DNA of 64,000 nt from Rhabditoides inermis (GCA_963966185.1 CAWZYM010000020.1:294001-358000), one strand, 5' to 3'; shown: positions 26,473 through 38,790, counted from the first letter of the stretch. Numbers and translations are program-made. The notes: generated by a model from the sequence alone, not told the origin.

Positions 26473-27477
26473 TGTGTAGAGCGACACCGGGCCGCACAAT
26501 CACATCAATCAAAGCCGACTCTGGCGAACACTGCAACGCTATTCTCATTCATCGTGTGAATCAACACAAAAAGATAACATCATGAATGAGAGGCGCGAAG
26601 TGGTGGTAAAAACGCGAAACGAGAAAACAGAAACACGCGGTGGTGATTAGTGTTGAGGTAGGGAAACATGAAATGGGGGGAGAGGGAGGGGAGCGAAGCG
26701 CGGGCAGTGTGTGGTTTCGTGAGAGCAGGGATTACCCGCGCCCGATGAGTCGGCATTCGATCGAAGGAGAGGGGAGACAGCGCGGGTCAGAGCTGATCGA
26801 GAGAGCGCGCGATCGGAGAGACGCAGACGGTCAGTGTGGGGAGAGAGAGCACGCGATCAGGGAGCGTGCGGTCAGGGCAGACGGACAACTCGGCCGCCAA
26901 TCAAGGTCACTTGCATAGCATCTCAAGTGAGAGGAGGAGGAGCTCGCTGGCGCTTGTCAGAATAGATATGATGCGGCAGCAATCTGGACGAATTCTTGAA
27001 TGCAAATGCAAAGTACAAAGCTACAACACAACAACTGAGTGATTGAAACAATGCGAGACGAGCGAGACATTCCGGCAAAGTGTGTGTTATGATAGAGTGC
27101 GCAGTAGCGGGCTAGCGCGCACCCAGCTGGCAGGAAAATGGCGGGAAACTACGCTTGATTGTGTGCGCGCGTGTGCCGCCATCTGCTGTCGCCGTGGTGA
27201 GCTCCTGCTTTCAAGACGACGATGGAAGGTGAGCGTGGCTTCATCGTATGATTGGGTTGCATGTTCATCATATGCAAACACAAATGCCAACTGCCTATGT
27301 AATTTAGATGCACAAGTATGGCGCGACGCGTCGTCGGGAGGAGAAGGAGAAGTCTCTGCTGATTCACCTCATCCGGTGAACATTTTTAATCTTTGGATTC
27401 CAATTCCTTTCCCTTTCCGTTCTTTTCACTTTATCCCCACCACACTGGGGACATACTAATTTATTGCGAAAACATCT
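26473..27477. other. Intergenic region between two minus-strand genes
   Basis: This holds the presumed promoter and 5' untranslated region of afadin, next to the 3' end of the deubiquitinase gene at 27478. It is mixed GC content with a purine-rich part (26640-26900) and no microsatellite longer than about 20 nt. I recognise no core promoter motif and no convincing exon. Confidence 0.5.
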
Positions 27478-28197
27478 CTAAGCAGTCTTGGGCTTCTTGG
27501 CGGGCGGGTCGTCTCCCTGCTCCTCCTGCTCCTTCTCCTCATCCTCCACATGCCGCGCGTAGTGGAGCAGCGTGGCCGTGTTGGCCGCGTGCGCCAGTGC
27601 CGCTTCCTCGGTCACCTCGACGATCTTGTCGTCGTCGAACTTGTACCACGCCGCGCCCTCCTTCACGAGCGCCACGTAGTGTTCTGAAAGGACAGGGTGA
27701 AACTAGTGCGGTGCTCACTCTCACCACTCACTCTCACTCACCGCGGTGCGCGTGATAGCAGACTGCCCCGATCAGCTCGAAGGCGTCCTCGCCGGTGGTG
27801 GTCTGCAATATGCAAAATCATTTCTCTCTCTCTCTCTCTCGCCTTCGCTCTCGCTCTCTCGCTCTCTCGTTCTTTCGCTCTCTCGCTGTTCCCTACCCGC
27901 ATGTCAGTGACCAGTTTGTAGTGGCTGTTATCAAGGTGGAGATAAATGCCGCGCATCTCCTCCTGGTCCTGGGACTCTGCAGTGGTCACTGATCAGCTTC
28001 TGATCACCCTCGGCCAAAGTGACTTGGCTAGTTGTCACTCACGGAATGCGGAGGGGTAGAGCGGCTCTGAAACGTGCCACATGCCCGTCTCAGCTTTGTG
28101 CACGTGGATGGGCAGGCCAAGGTACGTCGCGCACGCAGTCACCTCGGCTTGCGTCGCGAACACCTCCACACCCCCGTTCGTCCTCACCATGTCCCTG

Positions 28198-28245
<48 letters not shown>

Positions 28246-31200
28246 TTCTCTCCAACCCACTTGAGGTGCTGCTCGAACTCCTCGAGTGTGCCTCCGTAGA
28301 TGCGCTTGTAGGTGGAGTAGCCCTCGTACATCTCCTGGCGGATCGCGTGGCGGATGTCGACGTGGGCACTCTCCGACCCGCAGAGGAGAGTCGATATGCA
28401 CCTGCAGTATTCACAATTGTATTTTGATTGTAAATTCTTGATTCTTAATTGGACATATGATTGATTGATATGACCATTTTCTCATTACTTATGGTCGTTC
28501 AGATTACTGGAAGCTGTGGAGATTTACTGACCGAAAGAAACACGAGCCGTCAGCGGCAACGTCCAGCAGATCGTCCTCGTGCGGGTTGAGCGTGCGCGGA
28601 AGAGCTCGCGGAGACAGGGTGTGCGCCACCCGCATACCCCTACAATGAGAGCTCGTGATAAGCGGAGAGGAGGAAGGAGATGGGTGAACACTCACTGGAA
28701 CTCCACGTCCAGGCGCTCGCACATCTTCTCACGCCACTCCTCGGATGGGGTGCCGAACGTGTAGTCCGTGTTTACTCGAGGCGGGCACGGTTCGAGTCCC
28801 GCCTCCTCCTCCAGTTTCTGCAGAAGCGTGGACAAGAGTTCCACCGGACACTGGAAGAGAGTAAAGATACGAGGACCGAGACACCCACGTGGTGGTGTCC
28901 GTCGCCGAAGGCCCGCGGCTCTCCCTCGACAGGATCTGTCGAGAGATACTCTGCCAGCACGTCCAGGTACGCCGTCACTTCCTCCGCAGCGAGCACACGC
29001 GAGCCGGTGAGCAGGTGGCGCAGAATACCGACAGTGTAACTGAAAGGCGTTGCATTGTGAGAAGCTACACTATTCATTCAAATCTGCGCACTCACAGCAG
29101 AAGACGAGAGGGCAGGGTATCCCTGCTGATGAGCCGTCCCAATCCAGCCGTCAGAGCGTCGTGCAGTCGGTTGTCGGCAGCCAGAAGCTGCAAGACGGCC
29201 GATGCGTAGCAGTTGTTACGCGTGTTCGCCAGCCTAAATGGACATTTTCCAGAGGGACAGAAAGAGGTAGCAATAGAAAGAAAAGGGGACACCCACTTTC
29301 GGTGGAGCAGATGCTGGGGAGGCACGATTGACTGGTCGCCCGTCTCGCCCTCTCCCTGAGAGGATGGGTTTTCGTATATCAACGGATGGAAGACGGGGGG
29401 GGGATGCGACCCACCTCATACACAACGTGTGCTCCCTCTGCCAGCAGCTGGTCCTCGATGTGACCCTCCGGTCGCACGATGGCGTCCTGCCGAGATATGC
29501 ACTGACTCTTCCGAAGAAGCACGCAGGTCGGAACATACTGTAAGTTGAACATCATCATCATAATCTATCCCGTTCCTTATCTCTCCCCTCCCCCCTCCCC
29601 CTCCCTATCTCTCCCCTCCCTCCCACCCTCCCCTCCCCCACCCCCTCCCTTTCACTACCTTGTTTACGGGTAAGCACTCCTGCGCTCCCGTCCTCTGAAC
29701 GGCGATGAGAATGTTGCTGCAATCAAATTCGTTAAGCCCCAATGCTCAGCGGCTGCACTCACGGAGGGAGGGTGGTGTGCTGCGTGATGGTGCAGCGTCC
29801 GGGGCACTTTGTGCAATACTGGTCGGCGGCCGGCCACTGAGCGTGCGAGAGCGCGCGTACTCTCTCCAGCACAGACGTTCTGCAACACACGCTCACATCC
29901 TCTCTTCCCTCTTTCTCGCGACTTCTCTTCCCCCCTTCTATCACCCCCTCTCTCACCCGGCAGTGCCGATATGGTGGATCCTCTGCACGACCGTGCCCTT
30001 CATCATCGTCGAGAGACGGCAGCCTCGCGTATGGCAGTGTGATCTGTAATTAGTTTTGAGATGCCTAGTTTGTATACGTTTAACGTAACGTATCATTTGC
30101 TATTACGTTGCATATGTATCACCTTAAAACGTAGTGTTTTGCTTGATTTTAGTATTAGAATTTTTGTAAATAGATCGATATAGTATTTGGTATTCTGTCA
30201 CGTATGAGTTGATTGTTGTGAACTGAGATGAGGCCGCTTTTACAGAAAAACAGAATACAGTACCGCCAGAGTACGTGTCGGTCACTCCTCTTATTTATTA
30301 TCTTGTTTTGCAGCTCGCCGCTGTCTATCCAGCCTCCAATCGTCTACACTCTTCCCGGATGATTGTTGGGTGGGTGAATTACATCCGCTGTATGCATTAA
30401 TTATTACACTTACACATTATCCTGTGCTATTGCTATAGTGTGTTCCCTTTTCTGACCGACAAATTTGGGTTGCCGGAATATTGGACCGGAATATCACACT
30501 TGCGCGTTAGCGCGGTTGCTTTTCCGCTATGCAATTGGATCTGAAGAAAATTTAAAATAAGGAGTTTTCCTTTTCTAGTGTATAAAACTTTCTGAATTTG
30601 AAATATGTCACGCAGCCACTTGTCATACACTACTACCGTAAAGCTCTTGTTTACATGAACTCAAATCAGTTTGGTTTTTCACCGCCGAAAAAGTGTACCT
30701 AAGTGTATGATATGAATATGAATTTTTCACAGTAGTTGTATCTTATGTGTGCCGACGTATCCACAGAGCCCGAGTTGTCGTTTTCGATTTTGTTGAGCCG
30801 CAATTTCAATTCATTTGGTTGTATGATTTTATGAAGTATCTCACAACTCAGAAACGAAAAAGAGATTAGAGGCTCAAATTTTCACAGAAACTAACTATTG
30901 ATTGCACACTAACTTTTCTCGTGGACTTGTTGTAGAGCTCTATATTATTTGAGCTTTTCAGTTCGGTACACTTTTTCGGAGGAGGAAAGATCTAGAGATA
31001 TGAAATTTTCACATTAGATGTTGCTCATGTAGATCAAAGGCCCCCACAGAGCCCGATTTTTGATTTAGTTGTTTGTTGAGCCGCAATGTCGATCAACACA
31101 ACTTCTTGATTTCACAAAGTAGCTCATAACACAATAACGAAAAGACATGTAGATCTCACATTTTTACAACATTTGACCCTACCATATTCGAAGAGATGTG

Positions 31201-31787
31201 TGAAAACTAGAACCGAACTGTCTAGAAACTGTCTATGTCGGTAAAAAGAACAAATACCGCCGCAAGTTTTGGAATCCTCCGTGAGAAACGCTGGGCCCGA
31301 GCAGAGTAGCCCAATTGGAAGTCAGCAACGCTAGTTCGAGGAATGGATTCCTATTTGGAGTGGATATCGTTCCCTGCCGTCAGTTTGATACTGGACTCGA
31401 AGCGCATTTGGATTATCGATGAATTATCGATCGATTATCAACATCTACGCCAATATTGATTCAATGGGATGGTCCGCAAGACGAATTCCCTCTATGGATG
31501 GGCAAGAGCCCGATTAGTGAACCTGCATCTTCCATTCGGCGCAAAAATCTATACTACAATCATAGACTCTTATGAGTGATTGCGTTTTGTACGTATCATA
31601 ATCATGTTTCCGATTCCGAATAAATTGATTTGAGTACGTATTTATATGTTAGCGTTGTTTGAAGTTTGATCATACATGTATGCAATTGCAATACTTGACA
31701 CACCGACCTGTTGGAGGTGGTGAATGAAAAGGGAGAGGCGGGGCCGGGCTGAATCGCGGTGACCGAAACAGACGGCGAAGACGACAT
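27478..31787 (-). CDS. Deubiquitinase with an OTU domain nested in a rearranged USP domain, 15 exons
   Basis: Predicted ubiquitin protease of 571 residues. Exons from the 5' end: 31708-31787, 29957-30043, 29763-29879, 29659-29716, 29415-29537, 29297-29355, 29096-29233, 28889-29039, 28696-28850, 28532-28639, 28261-28401, 28043-28194, 27897-27976, 27742-27802, 27478-27683. All 14 junctions agree in phase. Residues about 28-112 look like USP zinc fingers and palm (CHTRGC, YCTKC, LPPSNILIAVQR). The USP Cys box is NTRNNCYASAVLQLL with Cys183. A DAxEF-like helix is VELLSTLLQKLEEE. A complete OTU follows: DVAADGSCFF (Cys356) to NSHYKLV (His475), 119 residues apart as usual. The USP His box is HYVALVKEGAAWYKFDDD (His505), then a short acidic tail ending PAKKPKTA. 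Start: ATG 31787; intron 1 is long (1.66 kb), so the first exon is least certain. Both catalytic centres look intact. I know of no described DUB with this order. Confidence 0.82.
30044..31707 (-). other. Long first intron of the deubiquitinase gene, AT-rich with diverged repeats
   Basis: No coding exon is supported. The stretch holds two diverged copies of a repeat (about 30726-30890 and 30995-31180) sharing CACAGAGCCCGA and TTGTTGAGCCGCAAT. These words suggest an old repeat family, and similar AGCTCAACAAA-rich sequence recurs at about 63670-63840. An assigned exon (31708-31787) on the far side makes this an intron, but it could be intergenic if that exon is wrong. Confidence 0.5.
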
Positions 31788-33736
31788 TCTAAAAATAGAC
31801 GTGTTGAAGAAGAGGAGCACGGAGTGTAGAAATGAAATGACCAGCTGTTGTCACACGTGAGAAATGATGATACAATTCGTCAGTAGTCCGTGGCGGGACC
31901 AATTTCGAAAACAAATTCTCTATCCATTTTATATTAATTGTTAGAATTTTTATTTTGGTTTCAATTTGATCGCCATATCGATATTGATTATGTCGACTTT
32001 ATGTTATTATTCCGTGCACCTCTCTTTTAAATAGAATCCAACTCGAATAAAACCAATACGTAACACCGCCACCTAGAAGGGAGGTGCTAAGGGAAATGAC
32101 ATGGCTGGAGGATGCAAGGCTATGTGTTAAAAGAACTTTGATCGTGGCGTATGCTAATTTGACTTTGCGCCACACGTGTCGGCCGCCGGTCGAACGGCCA
32201 GTTATTTGATGTGTGTGATTGGTGAGGGATGGCAGACTGGCCGCCGCTCCCTACCTCGCCCTTTCACGGCGATTCACGTTAGTGAAAAAGAAATCAAGAC
32301 GCGTCGCGGTTACAAAAGGATAATTTCAATTGGAGCGCGAAAGTTTATGCAGTTCTGGACGAAAATTTATTTATTTTCCTTGCTGTGCCGGGAGCCTGAG
32401 TGATAGACATTTATCTCTAATCGAAATAATGTGAGAAACGGAAGCAAAACATACGATAATAACAACAGCACAAACACGAATCGGTCACCGGAAGAATCAA
32501 GAGATGGGTAAAGATGAGTGAGATACCGCGCGGCGCAAAAAGAAGTGTTTTATACCGGATTCCATAGGACAAGGACAGGGGACGGGACGGTGCGGACAAA
32601 GGACGGTGCATAGGACCTGGCGGATTCTGTAGCAACTGTTGCAGGGAGAAACAATTTTCGTTTTTAACTGATCGTGAATTCAGAGTTGCCGTGCCTCCCT
32701 CCCCCACTCGCGACTGTCCGCATCCCCCGCGCCCGCACCCGCCTTCTGGAGCGGCCGAGCCACTCTGCCGCCACACGCTGCTCCCCTCACCGTCAACCAA
32801 TAGGTACCATTCAGTGTACCTACAGGAATCTTACCGTATGCCTAGAGCGATGCATCTCTCTCTCTATCTGACTCAATCTTTCACTTTCTCACTGCTAAAC
32901 CTTCTCGTTTCTAAGCTGCTTTTGATAAGTGCTCTCCAATTGTGTGGTTTTTTTCTTCCACTCACTTAGGCCTCCGGCAGACTTTTTCGCGAGCGAAATG
33001 CGAAAATAATCGCAAAACTTTTAGCTTGAGAGAATCGCGAAACTACCCATAATCGCGCGAATTCGTGATCTTTTCGCTGAAATTCGGCGAGTCCGAAGAT
33101 ATTCGCGTCCACTGAGAATTACACAGATTTGTTTTCTTTGTTATAAATGAAAACTTACTTCTTAGAGATTGGGTGACATGTTCAACACCAAACATTTAAA
33201 TAGGAACATTGTTTTGTCACTGTCGCACGCCTTTTTTCAAATTCGCCAAAATTTTCGCGCAAATCGGGTGGTACGAGTGCGCAACGACTAGTATGTAATA
33301 ACTTCAAATAATTGTGATCAATACAGCTTCCACGATGTTTATGAAATGTCTTTTCATTTATAAAGAACGAAAAATATACATAATAGTCAAGTTTCGTACA
33401 TGGATTCGCGAAAAAGTAGCGAATCTCTGGTATCTCGTTTCGCAGCGAAAACGGAGTCCGCGAAAATTTTCGCGCGAAAAAGTATGGCACCTATTTTTTT
33501 ACCGAAAGCATTTTCGCGTTTCGCACTGCGATTCGCAAATCGATAATGCATGCTAGCTAAAGCATTGCAGTTTTCGCGCGATTTTTTTTCGCGAAAAAGT
33601 CTGTTATCACATCGATTGATTGTTGATAGATGGGACCCTTGACTGTTGTATAGTTCTATGCTCGCAATAAGTTGCTCGCGGTGGGGTAGATCAGAGGAAG
33701 ACAGAGCAGAGACAGAACTCTACGGTCACTCGTCAG
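31788..33736. other. Intergenic region, repeats only
   Basis: No gene is supported. A GGCGGGACCAATTT motif near 31890 is shared with repeats at 51.6, 61.7 and 62.15 kb. A GC-rich stretch at 32680-32800 has open frames on both strands but no recognisable domain or clean splice phase. An inverted-repeat element fills 32978-33603. Confidence 0.5.
32978..33603. mobile_element. Inverted-terminal-repeat element rich in CGCGAAA, non-autonomous
   Basis: The left end CAGACTTTTTCGCGA at 32978 is the reverse complement of the right end TCGCGAAAAAGTCTG ending at 33603. The 626-bp interior carries many CGCGAAA/TTTCGCG words in both directions and no domain-bearing frame. It looks like a MITE. I see no clear target-site duplication. 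Confidence 0.65.
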
Positions 33737-35124
33737 AAGTGCTACTACACTCTCTTGGAACGAGTTCCAAGCAATGCCGTACCACCGCATCTTGATAATC
33801 ATGTTCAACGAGTTGACTGCACCCGATCCGGCACTCGAGCCGATTGCCTGGAACATTCTCGAGGCGTTCGGACAAGCGCTCTTCATCCTCCAGCCGAGAC
33901 GCGTGCCCGGATTCACCTATGCCTGGCTCGATATTGTCGGACACAGGTATGTCGATGGAGAGTGGGAGTAGGGGATATGTGATGTGTGATGTTTCAGGTT
34001 GCTTGATTGATTGATTGATGTTTCAGGCATGTATCGCTCGTATGCTCGGTGAGAACTGTGACGGCCTGCGGACAGGAGCCATGTACACACAGCTGATCAT
34101 CTGCCACCTCAAGTTCCTCGCGCCTTTCCTCCGCAACATCCAGCTGCCCAAGACTGTGGCTGTGCTGTACAAGGGCACTCTGCGAGTGTTGTTAGTGATC
34201 CTGCACGACTTCCCGGAGCGTGCCCTCATTACTCCTCTGGTGCTGTCTGCGTACCCCCGCAACATGCGCTTACCCGACCCGTTCGCCCTCAACTTCAAGC
34301 AGATCGATGCGATTGCCGAGATGGGCGAGGAGCCCAAGAACCACATCTCGATGACCACCATCATCCCGCCCGAGCTGCGCGCCCAGCTGGACGTGTACCT
34401 CACCAGCCGCTCGCCCGTCGAGTTCCTCTCCACTCTGCCCTCGCTACTCCAGGTATGCTCTCTTGATCCGTGCCCTCATTACTCCTTGGATTCCAGGTGT
34501 CGCAAACTCCCGGCAGCAAGTACAACACGACTGTGATGAACGCGGTGGTGCTGTACGTGGGCATCCGCGCGATTGGAAACCTGCACGAGAGGGGACAGCG
34601 CATCTCGATGACCACCATTGCCCACAACGAATTCATGGACATCTTCCAGAACCTCGCTGTTCAGTTGTGCCCCAAGGGTGAGTGGCGGGTGAGAAAACTA
34701 GGGAAGGGATGGGTTGTATGTCTGTAATTGCGTTTTCCAGGCCGCTTGCTGTTGTTCAACGCGGTAGCCAACCAGCTGCGGTACCCGACCGCGCACACTC
34801 ACTACTTCAGCTGCGCGTTCCTTTTCCTTTTCTTCCATTCTGACTTGCCCGCCATCCAGGTATGTAGACGAGAGAGAGAGAGAGAGAGAGGAAGGACGAG
34901 GCTGACTCGTTGTTTGCAGGAGCAGATCACGCTAGAACGTGGCCAACAGCGTCTCCCGAGATAGAGCGTCTCTTCCAGAACGTGGCCAACACGTGCGTCT
35001 CGAACACGACCGCCACTCAGGTAGGGAAAGAGAGGGGAGGAGGGGAGAGCAGGAGTGAGTGATGGGATTGCAGCGTGCGGGCGCGGCGTTGGCTGCGGCT
35101 GCTGGTGGTTCGGAGGCCAAGTGA
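33737..35124 (+). pseudogene. CNOT1: CNOT1 C-terminal (NOT1 domain) fragment, copy A
   Basis: CNOT1 is the scaffold of the CCR4-NOT deadenylase. Exons read as 33737-33946, 34027-34452, 34497-34677, 34741-34859, 34920-35020 and 35074-35124. They match the NOT1 domain: [79 protein letters not shown]. Damage: the first exon junction does not keep phase; about 18 residues are missing after HDFPE; about 45 residues between EQIT and SPEIERLF are missing, leaving a premature stop in exon 34920-35020. The last exon would encode a short Ala/Gly tail ending EAK. There are no upstream CNOT1 exons on this strand. Introns are kept, so this is a genomic, not processed, copy. Confidence 0.8.
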
Positions 35125-35128
35125 GTGA

Positions 35129-35718
35129 GTGGTTGGCGGGCGTGCGGGCTGACTAGGAGGGCGGCAGTGTGCGCGGACGGCAGCAGGGCGAGACACTGCG
35201 GGTCTAGTCTCCGCGGCGGTGGACCCGGGTCACCCCCGCCGCGGCAGAACCTTCTCCCTTGTATCCACTCCCACTCACCTTGTACTCATACTATCTCTCT
35301 CATTCTCGCGATGCTGGTCTCTGCGATGCGTCTCTCTCTCTCTTTGTCTCACTCGCCTGCCTCCCCACCTCTCACTCTTGCATTCAGTGATACATTCTCC
35401 CTCTCTTTAGAAACCTTATATCTGCTAATCTTGTTTTACAAACACAATGTGTGATTTTGCGAGTTTTCGAAGAGATCATCTTTTATTCGTTACAAGACCG
35501 CGTTTTTTCTTATTACCGCGTATTGTATTATATTGTATCGTAGTGTATTGTAATTTATTTGGAGTGATGGTGTTATATTTGGGGTTTGGTTTATGGGAGT
35601 TCACTCTCGGTGTGTGCAATGGACTAAACAGTGACTGTGAGAAACATATTTATTAAATGCTAAGACAAGACAAGAAGCAAAGGTTAGATTAGACTGAGGT
35701 TCTTGGGGGTGTAGCGGT

Positions 35719-35770
<52 letters not shown>

Positions 35771-35799
35771 CTCTCTCCTTGATCCTCTCTGTGCTCTCT

Positions 35800-35851
<52 letters not shown>

Positions 35852-35863
35852 ATCCTCTCTGTG

Positions 35864-35918
<55 letters not shown>

Positions 35919-36950
35919 TGGCGAGTGATTGTTACATCCACTGCCAATGCTCTCGCTCACTCACACGCGACATCTTCCCTTATATTGCCGAGCTCCTGCG
36001 AGGCGAGCTAAGGGGAGGAGGAATTCTGATACAGCATTTTATTTTCTAACAATGCTGGATTTGCTGCAGCGAGTTAGTAGCTGTCGATGATGACGTGAAG
36101 CCACAGTGGTTGCAACGGTTGGGCTTGCGGCAGCTGAGCTAGTGCGGCTCATCCTTTTTATGTAAATCAGAATGGACCACTGGCGTCGGCGCTCTGCTGC
36201 GGTGCGGGCGTTGAAGCAATTGTCCGCGTTGGGGTGTACGCTGGCGGCAGACGGCAATGTCAGTCTGACGACCGCATTGTTGTTGGGATGCATGCTGGCA
36301 GGTGCGAAACTGATTCTGCTGACGATGCTGCTGACTGCTGCAGAGAGACATCGAAGTCGCTGGGATATGGAGAGTTAGTGGTGGGTGTGAGTGGGGTGTC
36401 TGAGTACTGGGTAACGATAGTGTTTGGCGATGAATCGGTGTGGGGTTTGCCGTGTCCCTCTCATCGAAAATGCCGTCGAACTTCGCGAGACTTCTCGGCT
36501 CGCCGGCTGGCAGTTGGGCCTCTGTAAAGAAAAGAAAGGTTAGAATGGTTTTGAATTCTCGCTCTGTTCGGAACAAGTATTATGACATCGCGCACTTTAT
36601 TTTTATTTTTTAACTGTCAGACTGTTCTGTCAATGTCAGTAATGGATGCAGAGATCAAATTATCATTTGCTAGATGAGACATGTAGCTCTGTGAGCAAAC
36701 CTCGCACACGTCAGCAACTGCTGCTACCTACACATATAGCGAAGATTTGAAGAAGAAGAAAAATCGTCTGTAAACGCTGAATGTGATAATGCGAATACGA
36801 ATCAACACTACACGTCACCACAATCAAATAGCTTACTATGCAAATATGTAGAAGTCTATCAGATATGACACCATTATTTTTTCAAGCAACATTAACTATA
36901 TTACTTCTGAAAACGAGTAACATGATTTTGAAACGGAACTTATATCAAAA
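35129..36950. other. Flank of CNOT1 copy A, with CT microsatellites; no supported gene
   Basis: To 35578 the sequence is shared, inverted, with 43752-44200 and is probably old 3' flank of CNOT1. A compound (CT)n tract lies at 35722-35916, interrupted by GATCCTCTCTGTGC. Minus-strand frames at 36050-36530 are His/Gln/Ser-rich and recognisable in no family, so I do not call a gene. Confidence 0.55.
35722..35916. repeat. Compound (CT)n microsatellite
   Basis: Three (CT)n blocks are separated by two near-identical interruptions containing TTGATCCTCTCTGTG, suggesting amplification of a block of about 90 bp rather than simple slippage alone. Confidence 0.85.
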
Positions 36951-37012
36951 AAATGCATGAGCGAAATGCTTCTTACGAAAATACGCGCGAAAAATGATAC
37001 TTGTAAAACCCA

Positions 37013-37137
37013 TGGGTGGTGGTGCGATCGGTGGTGCGATAAAGCGTGGTGCGATAGAATGTGGTGCGATGGTGTGATGGTGCAGTGGTGCGGTGGTGTA
37101 GTGGTGCGGTGGTGCGGTGGTGCGGTGGTGCGTGGTG
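37013..37137. repeat. Degenerate (GTGGTGCG)n array
   Basis: Imperfect 8-bp units GTGGTGCG with GTGGTGTA variants directly precede LINE sequence at 37138. The unit is one base different from the GTGGTGTG arrays at 38.8 and 39.5 kb, so the arrays are probably related. Confidence 0.8.
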
Positions 37138-37690
37138 CGAATTCCTAATAGGATACTCTGCCAGACTCTGCCTGCTAGGCTTGGAGACTCTCGAGTCACG
37201 ACGAGCAGTCAATGATATTGCCTACATACATAAAATTGTACACGGTCGCACCGTCTTTGACTCATCCGCCATCTATAATATCATATCCACATCATCGAGA
37301 CACTCTCACTGCCACCGAATCGTACCCTCTTTTGATCCGTCCGTTAGAACACAGACATTCATTCACCGCAAGTTTCGAATATGGAATTCCTTACCATCTA
37401 ACATTATAGCTATCAGAGACACCAGTTCTTTCAAAGAGGAGGTTAGAAAATGCATGATTGAACCATCTCGCATCCGCGCTTCCTGATCGATTCGGGTACG
37501 GGCTCCCCAGTATATGTAACAGAGTACATTCATTTCATATACATATGTCTGTTGTATTGTCCCATACGCATTTGTAATCCCAAATACGTTGTACCACTTA
37601 TTACAGCCACATATTTTTGTCCCCATATGTTTTCTGAATACGCAATGATAAATAATTGGAATTGAAATTGAAATTGAATGATAAAATGCT
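37138..37690 (+). mobile_element. 3' end of a non-LTR retrotransposon with (GAAATT)n tail
   Basis: The frame at 37138-37486 encodes the end of a LINE reverse-transcriptase ORF: LLGLETLESRRAVND, IHKIVHG and FRIWNSLPSN are typical of CR1/L2/jockey-type ORF ends. A short 3' untranslated part follows, then a TTGAAATTGAAATTGAA tail near 37660-37678. It is 5' truncated, as usual for dead-on-arrival copies. Confidence 0.75.
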
Positions 37691-38790
37691 GGTTGTGCTC
37701 ATATGCAATGCTGGACACTACTGTATCACTCATTATGCTAAATGCTAAATGCGGTGATTGCTTTTGATCCTCTCTGATCGTTGATCTTATCAGAGTAGAT
37801 GTGTGCTCTTTCGTTTTCTACACTACAGTTTCACGCTCTCCCGGGTCAACCATCCCCAAATCCCCATGCTTGCTTTGGCTGCTGGCACTCAAGGTGATGC
37901 TTTGCTCTATTCCTATGAAAGACGTTACTCTTATCAAAGTTCAAGTTCAAGTGTTTATCCGGAATCAGTATAGCTGAATATGACAATCACAATCACAATT
38001 ATAGGATAGGAAGCATACAGTGGGCCAAGATCTTATGGGCTAACGCCGGGGAAAGACAGTAGGGCAGACGACGTGGCGGAAGACGATTCTTGATCGATAA
38101 TTCTCCGATACTTGATCAATATTTTTTTCCATAGACCATTAGAGTACCATTGTTGATGTGGACAGCTCCGGAGACTCCTTTGCTTTGCACATAGTATCTC
38201 CTCGCGCCTGAACTGCTTCCACATGAGCTACTTCCCGCCGGCTCAATGGTTGTCTTGGGAAGGATTCTTGTCGATGCGCCCGATCATTCGGCAGCGGCGG
38301 GGCAAAATGAAGACTTTCGGATTCTGGATAGAACGAGTGAGTTGACTACAGTACATGGTCGTCTACGTCGACATGCTTGCTGACGCTGGTTTTCAGAATA
38401 TCATTAGCGAGAAGACACTCCTTCCATTGACACTCGTGTTAATCGCAAATGCAACCGTGGACAGATATTTGTGCCAATCACATCGATGTGTGGTTCGTTT
38501 GTTGATGCTGTAATTTTGTACTGTTAGGGCTGTAGAGGAGTGTTATGCTGTAGTGGTTGTATGTGGCGTTATGATATAAGATATCCAATAATATACACAC
38601 CTCCTGGTATAGACGAGACGTTGGAGTATCGGTATTAGTATCTCAAACCCGAGTCGCGACCGTGATGCGAATAGTGATGGTCACGCGAATAGTGATGCTC
38701 GCACTGATAGTACCTATCACGGGAATCGCGCCTATCACGTCTGTCACGGGAATCGTGACGATGACGGTCGCTGAAATATCCCCTATTTTT

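Noticed and set aside
28780..28805. GGTTCGAGTCCCGCC, resembling a tRNA T-arm
   Set aside because: It is coding sequence of deubiquitinase exon 28696-28850 on the other strand.
32417..32800. Minus-strand frame with Gly/Arg-rich start near 32800
   Set aside because: It has no ATG at the proposed start (TTG), no domain, and an equally open plus-strand frame. It could be a GC-rich regulatory stretch.
33737..35124. Intact C-terminus of a working CNOT1 gene
   Set aside because: Out-of-phase first junction, two internal losses and a premature stop, with no upstream exons on that strand.
36039..36576. Minus-strand frames rich in His, Gln and Ser (36139-36576 and 36039-36293), with an acceptor-like TTTACAG
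   Set aside because: Three overlapping frames are equally open, none shows a known domain, and no partner exon with matching phase was found.
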